The notes beneath the pieces were generated by a model that saw nothing but the letters and a program-made list of their open reading frames with translations, was not told the DNA's origin and searched no databases. From the NCBI GenBank assembly GCA_934140285.1, contig CAKPBI010000012.1, positions 1-54,749 on the forward strand: a DNA stretch of 54,749 nt. Reading direction: 5' to 3'. Shown one piece after another: positions 7,873 through 14,702 of this stretch (the first letter of the stretch is position 1; each line of letters begins with the position of its first letter). Position numbers and translations under genes: made by a program. The stretch comes from an uncultured Bacilli bacterium. Lineage in GTDB: Bacteria > Bacillota_I > Bacilli_A > ML615J-28 > CAG-313.

Positions 7873-9231
7873 TTAGTGAATAATGCCACTTGACATTAAG
7901 AATTTGATAGCAAAGTTGATAACAAATAATGCAGATAAAATGTACATTATTACATTAACTTCTTTACCTTTACCAGATACAAGCTTCATAATTACATAAA
8001 CAATAAAGCCTAGTGCTAAACCATCAGAAATAGAATAGCAGAATACCATACCAAATACTGTAACGCAGGCAGCAATACCAGCTATCTTATCAGCCCAATC
8101 AATCTTACCAAGATTAGAGAACATTAAGGCACCAACATAAACTAGAGCCATAGATGTTGTAGCTGAGCAGTTTGCGAAAACAGAGAAGATAGGGAATAAT
8201 AATAGTGATAAGAAGAATAAGATTGCAACAACAACGGCAGAAAGGCCGGTTCTTGCACCAGATTCAACACCTGTAGATGATTCAATGAATGAAGTAACAG
8301 TTGAAGTACCTAAAGCTGCACCAGCAACAGTACCAATAGCATCTGCTAAGAAGGCTTTACCATCGCCTTTTAGTTCACCAGTTTCAACATCAACTAAACC
8401 AGCAGTTGTACCAACAGCAACAAGAGTACCTGCAGTATCAAAGAAATCTACAAATAAGAATGTAAATAATACAGCATATGCTTCAGGTCTTGCAAATACA
8501 CCAAATCCTTTTGCAAAAGCAAATACACCATCTGTACCAAGTTCCATACTTGTATTCATAGAAGGCATACCAGCAACTCCACATGCATTTAAAATTAAAC
8601 CGATAATAGTAGTTACTAAAATAGCAAGAATTACAGCGAATTTATTTAAGCATTTAATAGAGTGAAAAATAAACACTAAAGCAATTCCGCCTATCGCAAG
8701 GAAGAATGCAGCTGATGGAGCACCTAAAGTAAGAATAGTACTTCCACTAACAATGATACCAGCATTGCTTAAACCAACAAGGGAAATAAAGCCACCAATA
8801 CCAGCACCAATTGCATATTTTAAATCCTTTGGAATAGCAGAGATAATTCTTTTTCTAATACCAGTAACAGAAATTAGAACAAAGATTAAACCACTAACGA
8901 ATACTAAACATAAGCATTCTTGATAACTATATCCCATTTGAAGGCATACAGTAAAAGTCATTAAAGCATTTAGACCCATACCAGATGCAAGAGCAATAGG
9001 GTAGTTAGCAACAAGGCCCATAATTAAAGTTGCAATACCAGCTGAAACAGCAGTTGCTAAAAAGACAGAACCATAGCTAAGTCCAGTAATAGAAAGCATA
9101 CCTGAGTTAACAGGTAAAATGTAAACCATTGCTAAGAAAACAATTAGACCACCTATAAGTTCTTTTGTAATTGTTGATCCTCTTTCGGAAATTTTAAAGA
9201 AAGAATCAATTTTTGCAAGAATTTTTTTCAT
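7873..9231 (-). CDS. pbuG: Guanine/hypoxanthine/xanthine permease (AzgA-like NCS2)
   Basis: A 452-residue membrane protein of the AzgA/PbuG branch of nucleobase transporters: Thr-Lys-Glu-Leu-x-Gly-Gly-Leu near the N terminus, Gly-Met-Gly-Leu-Asn-Ala, Phe-Phe-Asp-Thr-Ala-Gly-Thr-Leu-Val-Ala-Val, and Ser-Ser-Thr-Gly-Val-Glu-Ser-Gly-Ala-Arg-Thr-Gly. It imports purine bases with H+. A guanine-class riboswitch lies directly upstream, which supports a guanine/hypoxanthine substrate. The start is the ATG at 9231 after GGGAGGAAAT; the frame begins 4 codons earlier at a TTG inside the ribosome binding site. The symbol follows the closest functional class; pbuO is equally possible. Confidence 0.88.
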   Translation of the reverse strand: MKKILAKIDSFFKISERGSTITKELIGGLIVFLAMVYILPVNSGMLSITGLSYGSVFLATAVSAGIATLIMGLVANYPIALASGMGLNALMTFTVCLQMGYSYQECLCLVFVSGLIFVLISVTGIRKRIISAIPKDLKYAIGAGIGGFISLVGLSNAGIIVSGSTILTLGAPSAAFFLAIGGIALVFIFHSIKCLNKFAVILAILVTTIIGLILNACGVAGMPSMNTSMELGTDGVFAFAKGFGVFARPEAYAVLFTFLFVDFFDTAGTLVAVGTTAGLVDVETGELKGDGKAFLADAIGTVAGAALGTSTVTSFIESSTGVESGARTGLSAVVVAILFFLSLLLFPIFSVFANCSATTSMALVYVGALMFSNLGKIDWADKIAGIAACVTVFGMVFCYSISDGLALGFIVYVIMKLVSGKGKEVNVIMYILSALFVINFAIKFLMSSGIIH

Positions 9232-9275
9232 ATTTCCTCCCAATTAATTTTTTGAATCAAAGGGTATAGCAAAAA

Positions 9276-9295
9276 AGTCCTTAAAACTAAGGACT
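9276..9295 (-). terminator. Riboswitch-controlled terminator
   Basis: On the minus strand AGTCCTTA-GTTT-TAAGGACT is followed by TTTTTT. Its 5' arm begins with ATGAGTC, which is complementary to GACTCAT at the 3' side of aptamer P1 (9338-9344), giving mutually exclusive antiterminator and terminator forms. Confidence 0.88.
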
Positions 9296-9341
9296 CATGC
9301 AACTAAAAAAGAAAAGAATGTTTTCTTTAAAAATTATATGA

Positions 9342-9410
9342 GTCGTAGTCTTGTTTTTATAGGCAACAAGGTAGAGACGTTCAAACCATACTATATTGAA
9401 TATATACGAC
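9342..9410 (-). promoter_or_regulatory. Purine riboswitch aptamer, guanine class
   Basis: The minus strand shows a 6-bp P1 (GTCGTA / TACGAC), then the conserved three-way junction segments: ATATAGTATGG, the ACGTCTCTACC core after P2, GCCTATAAA in the P3 loop region, and GACTACG closing P1. The junction residue that reads the ligand (C74 of xpt) is C in the sequence ACTA, so guanine/hypoxanthine and not adenine is expected. Ligand binding should hold P1 closed, free the terminator arm at 9292-9298 and switch the permease off. It controls the purine permease directly, and uraA if transcription reads through. Confidence 0.92.
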
Positions 9411-9425
9411 CTTTAATTCACTAAT

Positions 9426-9455
9426 ATTATACCATTAATCGACAATAGTTGTCTA
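9426..9455 (-). promoter_or_regulatory. Promoter of the riboswitch/purine permease transcript
   Basis: The minus strand reads TAGACA, an 18-nt spacer, then TATAAT preceded by TGG (extended -10). The start point would fall just before P1 of the aptamer. Confidence 0.8.
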
Positions 9456-9468
9456 TGAATTTAACTTG

Positions 9469-11304
9469 TTAAACGTTTTCAGTTTCTTTTTTATTATTTT
9501 CTTGTTTATTTTTATTAACTCTTTGGTGGTTTTGTATTTTTACTTGTGGATTTTTCTTATATGTTGATGTTGGCTTTTTGTTGTTTTGATTTCTTCCAAC
9601 CACTTTTTTAGGAGTTATGGTTGCTACAGGTTGAGTAGTAACTAAATTATTAACATCGATAGGAACAATAATTACTAAAGGACGATGTCTAGTCGATCTA
9701 AATAATTGTTTAGTGACTTCTTCAGTAATTCTACTCTTAGTATCTTCTAAAGAATAATTCTTTTTCCAAAGTGCATTTTCAAACATTGTTTTTGCAAGAA
9801 CAGAAATCTTATTAACTAGTTCTTCATTTGACATTTGACCAACAATTCCTTTTGAAGTAATTATCGGATCTTCAACGACTTTTCTTTGGCGAAGATCATA
9901 ATAAATATTCATTATAACTGCACCATCTGTAGATAAGGTTTCACGTTCTTTAATTACATCTTCATTAACATCGCCGATTAAAGAGCCATCAACAAAGATA
10001 TCACCAACTTTTACTTTGGTGGTTTCTCCTCGTTTGCCACTTTCAAAGTTTACTACTTCACCATTATCTAGTAATAAAACATGACTTCTTTCATATCCCG
10101 ATTCTTTAGCAATTAACATTGCTTCATACAAATGACGATATTCACCCTTAATAGGGATAATATACTCTGGTTTTACCATATTGAAGATTAACTTTAAATC
10201 GTCACGACTAGCATGAGATGAACGTAAAACATCTTTGTCATAAATTATTAGTTCAAAACCATTACGATATAAAGTATTTATCGCATCAGTCGCAATCTTC
10301 TCAGTTCCTGATACTGGTGGACAAATTAAGATTATTTGATCATCATGATGAAGGGTTAAAAGTTTGTCTTCACCAAGGGCCATCCTTACAAGCATTGTGT
10401 AAGTTTCTTCACGTTTACCATGAACAATGACAACTAAATTATCTTGATCAACATTCTCAATGTCTTCAGTCTTAACAAAACTATCATTTGGTATTCTTAA
10501 ATAATTATTTAAAATAGCTGTTTCAACTACTTTCTCCCCCTTATGAGCAACAAGGGCAATCTTTCTTCCCTTTGCAATTGATAAATCAATAATCTTTTGA
10601 ATACGGATTAAGTCAGATGAGTATGCTGCAACCACCATTCTTGAGGAAGCATGAGTTAAAGCATTATTATAGTTATGTTCAAGTAACATATCATTACTAA
10701 TTCTACCAATAGCACTCGTTCCCACACTTTCAACCATTAATGCTAAGACTTTTTCTTTTCCAAAGTCAGTTAGTTTAGAAAAACTTGTTTGGTACTTTAC
10801 TTCAGTAGTTGGCATAAAGTTAAAGTCTGTCGCATAAACAATAATTCCATCTTCAGTATATAAAGCAATGCCAACGGATTCCGGAATTGAGTGAGAAGTA
10901 TTAAAGAATTTTACTTTAACATTTTTAAAATTTAAAACTTTAGTCTCATTAATACGATACAAACGGAATTTCTTAATGTCCATCTTATTATTTACAAGTA
11001 GTGTTTCAATTAAACTAATCGTAAAGTGCGTACCATATACGTTTGTTTGAATATTTCTTAATATATAAGGAATAGCTCCAATATTATCTTCATGGCCATG
11101 AGAAACAAAGATTCCTGCGATTCTATCTTTATTTTGAATTAAATATGATAAATCAGGTACTACAGCGTCAACTCCATACATGTCAATATCTGGATACTTT
11201 AATCCAGCATCAAGAATGAAGATTAATTCATCTACTTCTACTATGTACATGTTTTTTCCATTTTCTCCAAGACCACCTAGAGCCATAATTTTTATATTTG
11301 CCAT
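9469..11304 (-). CDS. rnjB: RNase J family protein with altered active site (RNase J2-like)
   Basis: A 611-residue metallo-beta-lactamase/beta-CASP protein: N-terminal Gly-Gly-Leu-Gly-Glu-Asn-Gly-Lys-Asn, metal motif His69-Gly-His71-Glu-Asp73, Ser-His-Ser-Ile-Pro-Glu-Ser-Val-Gly, Ala-Thr-Asp-Phe, then beta-CASP and C-terminal domains and a Lys/Asn/Gln-rich tail of about 60 residues. Two canonical residues differ: the last His of HxHxDH is Asn74, and the His of His-Gly-Glu-Tyr-Arg is Lys. Active RNase J1 keeps both, so this copy is probably weak or structural, like RNase J2 in J1/J2 complexes that degrade mRNA. The ATG at 11304 follows AAAGGTGAAAAAA; the frame extends to 11367 but that part overlaps the promoter. 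Confidence 0.85.
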   Translation of the reverse strand: MANIKIMALGGLGENGKNMYIVEVDELIFILDAGLKYPDIDMYGVDAVVPDLSYLIQNKDRIAGIFVSHGHEDNIGAIPYILRNIQTNVYGTHFTISLIETLLVNNKMDIKKFRLYRINETKVLNFKNVKVKFFNTSHSIPESVGIALYTEDGIIVYATDFNFMPTTEVKYQTSFSKLTDFGKEKVLALMVESVGTSAIGRISNDMLLEHNYNNALTHASSRMVVAAYSSDLIRIQKIIDLSIAKGRKIALVAHKGEKVVETAILNNYLRIPNDSFVKTEDIENVDQDNLVVIVHGKREETYTMLVRMALGEDKLLTLHHDDQIILICPPVSGTEKIATDAINTLYRNGFELIIYDKDVLRSSHASRDDLKLIFNMVKPEYIIPIKGEYRHLYEAMLIAKESGYERSHVLLLDNGEVVNFESGKRGETTKVKVGDIFVDGSLIGDVNEDVIKERETLSTDGAVIMNIYYDLRQRKVVEDPIITSKGIVGQMSNEELVNKISVLAKTMFENALWKKNYSLEDTKSRITEEVTKQLFRSTRHRPLVIIVPIDVNNLVTTQPVATITPKKVVGRNQNNKKPTSTYKKNPQVKIQNHQRVNKNKQENNKKETENV

Positions 11305-11338
11305 TTTTTTCACCTTTATTTCTTTTCTTTCTTTTATA

Positions 11339-11367
11339 ATTATAACAAAAAACACTCCTTTTATCAA
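11339..11367 (-). promoter_or_regulatory. RNase J promoter overlapping the spoVA terminator
   Basis: The minus strand reads TTGATA (11362-11367), a 17-nt spacer, then TATAAT (11339-11344) with TGT before it. The -35 lies inside the loop of the upstream terminator hairpin and the spacer contains its 3' arm and T run. Confidence 0.75.
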
Positions 11368-11377
11368 GTGGAGTGTT
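11351..11377 (-). terminator. Terminator of the spoVA operon
   Basis: On the minus strand AACACTCC and GGAGTGTT pair around an 11-nt loop, followed by TTTTT. The 5' arm begins in the spoVAF stop codon. Confidence 0.85.
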
Positions 11378-12788
11378 ATTCTTTTTGTTTGGGTATTTTG
11401 ATTTTTTCTTTCTGTTTATAAGGAATTCTAACCATCTGTTTTACTAAATCTTTTAAATTGAAAGGAATTAAAGGGTACAAATAAGGTCTCTTAAAACTCT
11501 TTAAACAAGCAAGATGAAGAATAATTAAAAGAGTTCCAATGATAAAACCTGGCATCTTAAATAGATAAACCAAAATAGTTAAAACTAAGTTTGCCATCTT
11601 AGAAGCAAGTGATAACTCATAACTAGGAGTTATAAAAGAACCAATGGCCGAGATTGCTGATAGGATTACAACTTGTTCACTTACTAGTCCGACCTTAATG
11701 GCCATATCACCAATAATAATTCCCGATATTAACCCCATCGATGTTGAAAGAGCAGTTGGCGTGTGAATTGATGCCATCCTAATTAATTCAATACCTATCA
11801 AAGCAATAAACAATTGAATAAATAAACTATGATAATTATTATCAGGGGTAAAGAAAGACTCAAGGCCTGGCACTACTACATTCATGGAGATTAAAGCTAG
11901 CCAAAGAGGAATCGAAAAGAAAGCACAGACAATTCCTAAAAAGCGAATAATCCTTAAGTAAGTACCGGCGATAACTGTCTGTCTGAATTCTTCGGCGTGT
12001 TGTAAGTGATCAAAAACACTAACAGGGCCAAGGATGGCACTTGGAGATGTATCAACCATAATTCCAAACATGCCTTGATATAAATGCATCGCTAAGGTAT
12101 CAGGTCGTTCTGTATACTTGACAAGAGGGTAAGGACTAAGAACATTATTTACTAAAAGTTCTTCCAAAGCTTTATCTGTTAAAGTTAATTCTTTAACCTT
12201 TAAAGTATCAAGTCTCTTCATTATTTCTTCTTTGGTTTCTTTTTTTATAACATCATCTAAATAAGTTAAAACAACCTTAGTTTTACTGATTGTTCCTACT
12301 TCATATAGTTTTAATACTAAATTGCCATCTTTAATACGTCTTCTTAAAAGAGCAATATTATTACTTAAGTTTTCTGTGAAACCATCTCTACTTCCTCTTA
12401 CAACTTTCTCACTATCTGGTTCTTGTAAAGATCTTGAGGGGTAGTTTTTAGTATCAATGTAGATACCAGGAAATTCATCATCATAGATTATAACTAAGTC
12501 ACCATTAAATAAATGATCAGTTAGCTCATTTATTGAGTTAGATTCAAAAAGAGATTGTGCTGAATATGTATTATTCATTATTTTAATGAAATTATGTTTG
12601 TCGATTATTTCCTGTATATTATTAAAATCTTCTAGTAATTTTAAAATAACTAAAGAATCAGTTAAAAAGGAATTATATAAAAAGGTTACTGAATGATTGT
12701 TATTTTTTAAGACTCTTTCCGTAAAATCAAAAGCTTGGTTAAATCCGATTTTATCTTTTAGTTCTTGAACTATACTCATTTTATCCAC
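11376..12788 (-). CDS. spoVAF: Spore germination protein SpoVAF (GerA family)
   Basis: A 470-residue protein of the GerAA/SpoVAF family. The N-terminal cytosolic half carries Gly-Ser-Arg-Asp-Gly-Phe-Thr-Glu-Asn-Leu-x-x-Asn-Ile-Ala-Leu-Leu-Arg-Arg-Arg-Ile, the family signature; the second half has about five membrane segments with the Pro-Gly-Leu-Glu-Ser-Phe-Phe region and a short basic tail. It sits in the spore inner membrane and forms a channel-like complex with the SpoVA proteins that carry dipicolinic acid. The start is GTG at 12788, overlapping the spoVAE end; the ATG at 12779 is an alternative. It is the last gene of the operon. Confidence 0.9.
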   Translation of the reverse strand: MDKMSIVQELKDKIGFNQAFDFTERVLKNNNHSVTFLYNSFLTDSLVILKLLEDFNNIQEIIDKHNFIKIMNNTYSAQSLFESNSINELTDHLFNGDLVIIYDDEFPGIYIDTKNYPSRSLQEPDSEKVVRGSRDGFTENLSNNIALLRRRIKDGNLVLKLYEVGTISKTKVVLTYLDDVIKKETKEEIMKRLDTLKVKELTLTDKALEELLVNNVLSPYPLVKYTERPDTLAMHLYQGMFGIMVDTSPSAILGPVSVFDHLQHAEEFRQTVIAGTYLRIIRFLGIVCAFFSIPLWLALISMNVVVPGLESFFTPDNNYHSLFIQLFIALIGIELIRMASIHTPTALSTSMGLISGIIIGDMAIKVGLVSEQVVILSAISAIGSFITPSYELSLASKMANLVLTILVYLFKMPGFIIGTLLIILHLACLKSFKRPYLYPLIPFNLKDLVKQMVRIPYKQKEKIKIPKQKE

Positions 12789-13131
12789 GCGGTTTAAAGA
12801 TTACCGCAATCAAAAAACTAGAAAAAATAGCCATGGCAATACCACTAGATGTTAGTTCAAAGATACCATTAAATAGACCGATAAATCCCATTTCCTTAGT
12901 TGCCATTAAAGCAGCATGGGTGAGAGAATGTCCAAATGAGGAAATCGGAACTAACGCTCCCCCACCACCAAATTCTACAATCATATCATAGATTCCAAAG
13001 GCTTCAAGTAAAGATCCTGCCGCAACATAAATGACAGTTAAATGGATAGGAAGTAATTTTAAAGTATCCATTAAAAGTTGGGCTATTAAGCATAAGAGTC
13101 CACAAGTAAGAAAAGCAAATAAATAATTCAC
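12781..13131 (-). CDS. spoVAE: Stage V sporulation protein AE (SpoVAEb type)
   Basis: A 116-residue membrane protein with three or four segments and the Gly-Gly-Gly-Gly-Ala-Leu-Val-Pro-Ile-Ser-Ser-Phe-Gly motif shared by SpoVAC and SpoVAEb. It is part of the dipicolinate channel of the spore inner membrane. It starts one base after the spoVAD stop and overlaps spoVAF by 8 nt, so the genes are translationally coupled. Confidence 0.93.
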   Translation of the reverse strand: MNYLFAFLTCGLLCLIAQLLMDTLKLLPIHLTVIYVAAGSLLEAFGIYDMIVEFGGGGALVPISSFGHSLTHAALMATKEMGFIGLFNGIFELTSSGIAMAIFSSFLIAVIFKPRG

Positions 13132-13132
13132 G

Positions 13133-14137
13133 TTAACTCCTTTCTAGTACTATTGCATGACTAATACAAGGTATTGATTCTTTTTGAGCTGTCATTATGG
13201 GGTTAAGGAGAGCGCCTGTCGCAAGCACTAAGATTTTCTTATACAAACCTTGATTTAAAAGATTAATTAAGTACCCAAGTGTTACTGCTGTTACACATCC
13301 ACAGCCACTTCCCCCCGCATAAACATCTTGTTTTTCTTGATTGTATAAAGTGATTCCCGCATCAATGTGTTTTTTAGTAATATTAATTCCTCTTTCTAAA
13401 CAACATTTTTCAAAGATATCACTACCATATTTAGAAAGATCACCAGTTACAATTAAATCATAGTTTTCAATTGTTTCATTAAAATTTTGAAAATGGTTAA
13501 ACATCGTGACAACCGCCGCCGGAGCCATCGTTCGTCCCATATCTTGAGCATCTTTTAATCCCACATCAATTATTTTACCAATAGTTCCTTTGGTAATTCT
13601 GATTTTACTTGGTTTTTTACCAAGAATCGCACAGCCGGCAGCCGTGGTAGTAAAAGTCATTGAAAGAGGTTTTTGTCCTCCATATTCGGTAGGATATCTA
13701 AATTGTCTTTCACTTGTCGCATTATGACTAGAGGTAACGCAAGTAACATACCTAAATAAATTACTATCAATTAAGATACTACCAAGAATTAAGTTTTCTG
13801 TAAAAGTTGAACATGCTGCAAACGTCCCCAAATAAGGGATAAATGATTCTCTCATCGCATAGGAGGTTACCGCGATTTGATTGTTTAAATCACCACCAAT
13901 TAACACATCAATATTTTCTTCTACTAAACCCGCTTTAGAAAGAGCTATGCTATAAGCCTTTTTTAAAAGATTCATTTCGGCTTGTTCCCAAGTATTACCA
14001 TCACAGTGAATATCATCATAAGAATAATCAAAATGATTACCAATGGGACCTTCTTGTTCTTTAGGACCTGTCACCACCGCTTTACTAATTAAATATACAT
14101 CATCAAATTCAATACTATTATTACCAACTCTTCTCAT
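13133..14137 (-). CDS. spoVAD: Stage V sporulation protein AD
   Basis: A 334-residue soluble protein with a thiolase-like fold that binds dipicolinic acid and Ca-dipicolinate during uptake into the forespore. Visible: Arg-Val-Gly-x-Asn near the N terminus, Gly-Pro-x-Gly-Asn-His-Phe-Asp, Leu-Ile-Gly-Gly-Asp-Leu-Asn-Asn-Gln, the Ala-Ala-Cys-Ser-Thr region equivalent to the thiolase nucleophile loop, and Ala-Gly-Gly-Ser-Gly-Cys-Gly-Cys near the C terminus. Length is normal (about 338 in Bacillus). The ATG overlaps the spoVAC stop as ATGA. Confidence 0.96.
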   Translation of the reverse strand: MRRVGNNSIEFDDVYLISKAVVTGPKEQEGPIGNHFDYSYDDIHCDGNTWEQAEMNLLKKAYSIALSKAGLVEENIDVLIGGDLNNQIAVTSYAMRESFIPYLGTFAACSTFTENLILGSILIDSNLFRYVTCVTSSHNATSERQFRYPTEYGGQKPLSMTFTTTAAGCAILGKKPSKIRITKGTIGKIIDVGLKDAQDMGRTMAPAAVVTMFNHFQNFNETIENYDLIVTGDLSKYGSDIFEKCCLERGINITKKHIDAGITLYNQEKQDVYAGGSGCGCVTAVTLGYLINLLNQGLYKKILVLATGALLNPIMTAQKESIPCISHAIVLERS

Positions 14138-14586
14138 ATAAGCTCCCTTATTATATAAATAGCAGTACCACTTATAAAGGCACTTACTACTCCTGCCACA
14201 ATTACGGCCCCCGCAAGTTTAAATATATTACTCATGATTCCAAGTACTAAGCCTTCACTTTTTCCCTCTAGGCTTGAGGAAGTCATTGAGTTTGCGAAAC
14301 CCGTAATGGGAATGAAAGTTCCAGCTCCTGCTACTTGACCAATCTTGTCAAAGATACCTATGCCTGTCAAGATTGAAGTTATAAATACAATTGTCATTGA
14401 CATCATAGAGTTTGATACTTTTTCTTCTAAACCAACAACAAAGGTAAAAAAATCAATTAGTCCTTCTGCGATTCCACCAATTAATCCGCCAATTAAAAAA
14501 GCATAAATGGCATTTTTTAGAATTGGTCTTTTAACAGGATTTTTTTCTATTACATTTTTATAAGTATTTAAGTTTTCTCGATTCAT
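14134..14586 (-). CDS. spoVAC: Stage V sporulation protein AC
   Basis: A 150-residue membrane protein with about four segments, the Phe-Ile-Gly-Gly-Leu-Ile-Gly-type first helix and the Gly-Ala-Gly-Thr-Phe-Ile-Pro-Ile-Thr-Gly-Phe-Ala-Asn motif of SpoVAC. In Bacillus it is a mechanosensitive channel for dipicolinate release. It is the first gene of a four-gene spoVA operon; spoVAA, AB and AEa, present in Bacillus, are missing, as in most clostridial spoVA operons. The stop is TGA. Confidence 0.95.
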   Translation of the reverse strand: MNRENLNTYKNVIEKNPVKRPILKNAIYAFLIGGLIGGIAEGLIDFFTFVVGLEEKVSNSMMSMTIVFITSILTGIGIFDKIGQVAGAGTFIPITGFANSMTSSSLEGKSEGLVLGIMSNIFKLAGAVIVAGVVSAFISGTAIYIIRELI

Positions 14587-14607
14587 TTTTTCACATCCTT
14601 ATGTTTT

Positions 14608-14636
14608 TATTTTTGGTATTTTTTCTCATTTTATAC
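14608..14636 (-). promoter_or_regulatory. Possible forespore (sigma-G/F type) promoter of spoVA
   Basis: The minus strand reads GTATA, a 16-nt spacer, then CAAAAATA, which resembles forespore sigma-factor promoters. No TATAAT is present in the 66-nt gap between the purBA terminator and spoVAC. The match is loose and the region is very AT-rich. Confidence 0.3.
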
Positions 14637-14654
14637 ATCCAAAAAAATGAAAAA

Positions 14655-14676
14655 GGATTAAAGTATTCTTTAATCC
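14655..14676 (-). terminator. Terminator of the purB-purA gene
   Basis: A perfect 9-bp stem (GGATTAAAG / CTTTAATCC) with a TATT loop is followed on the minus strand by TTTTTCATTTTTTT. Confidence 0.9.
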
Positions 14677-14702
14677 TCTAAAGAAATCTTTACTCCTTTA
14701 TT

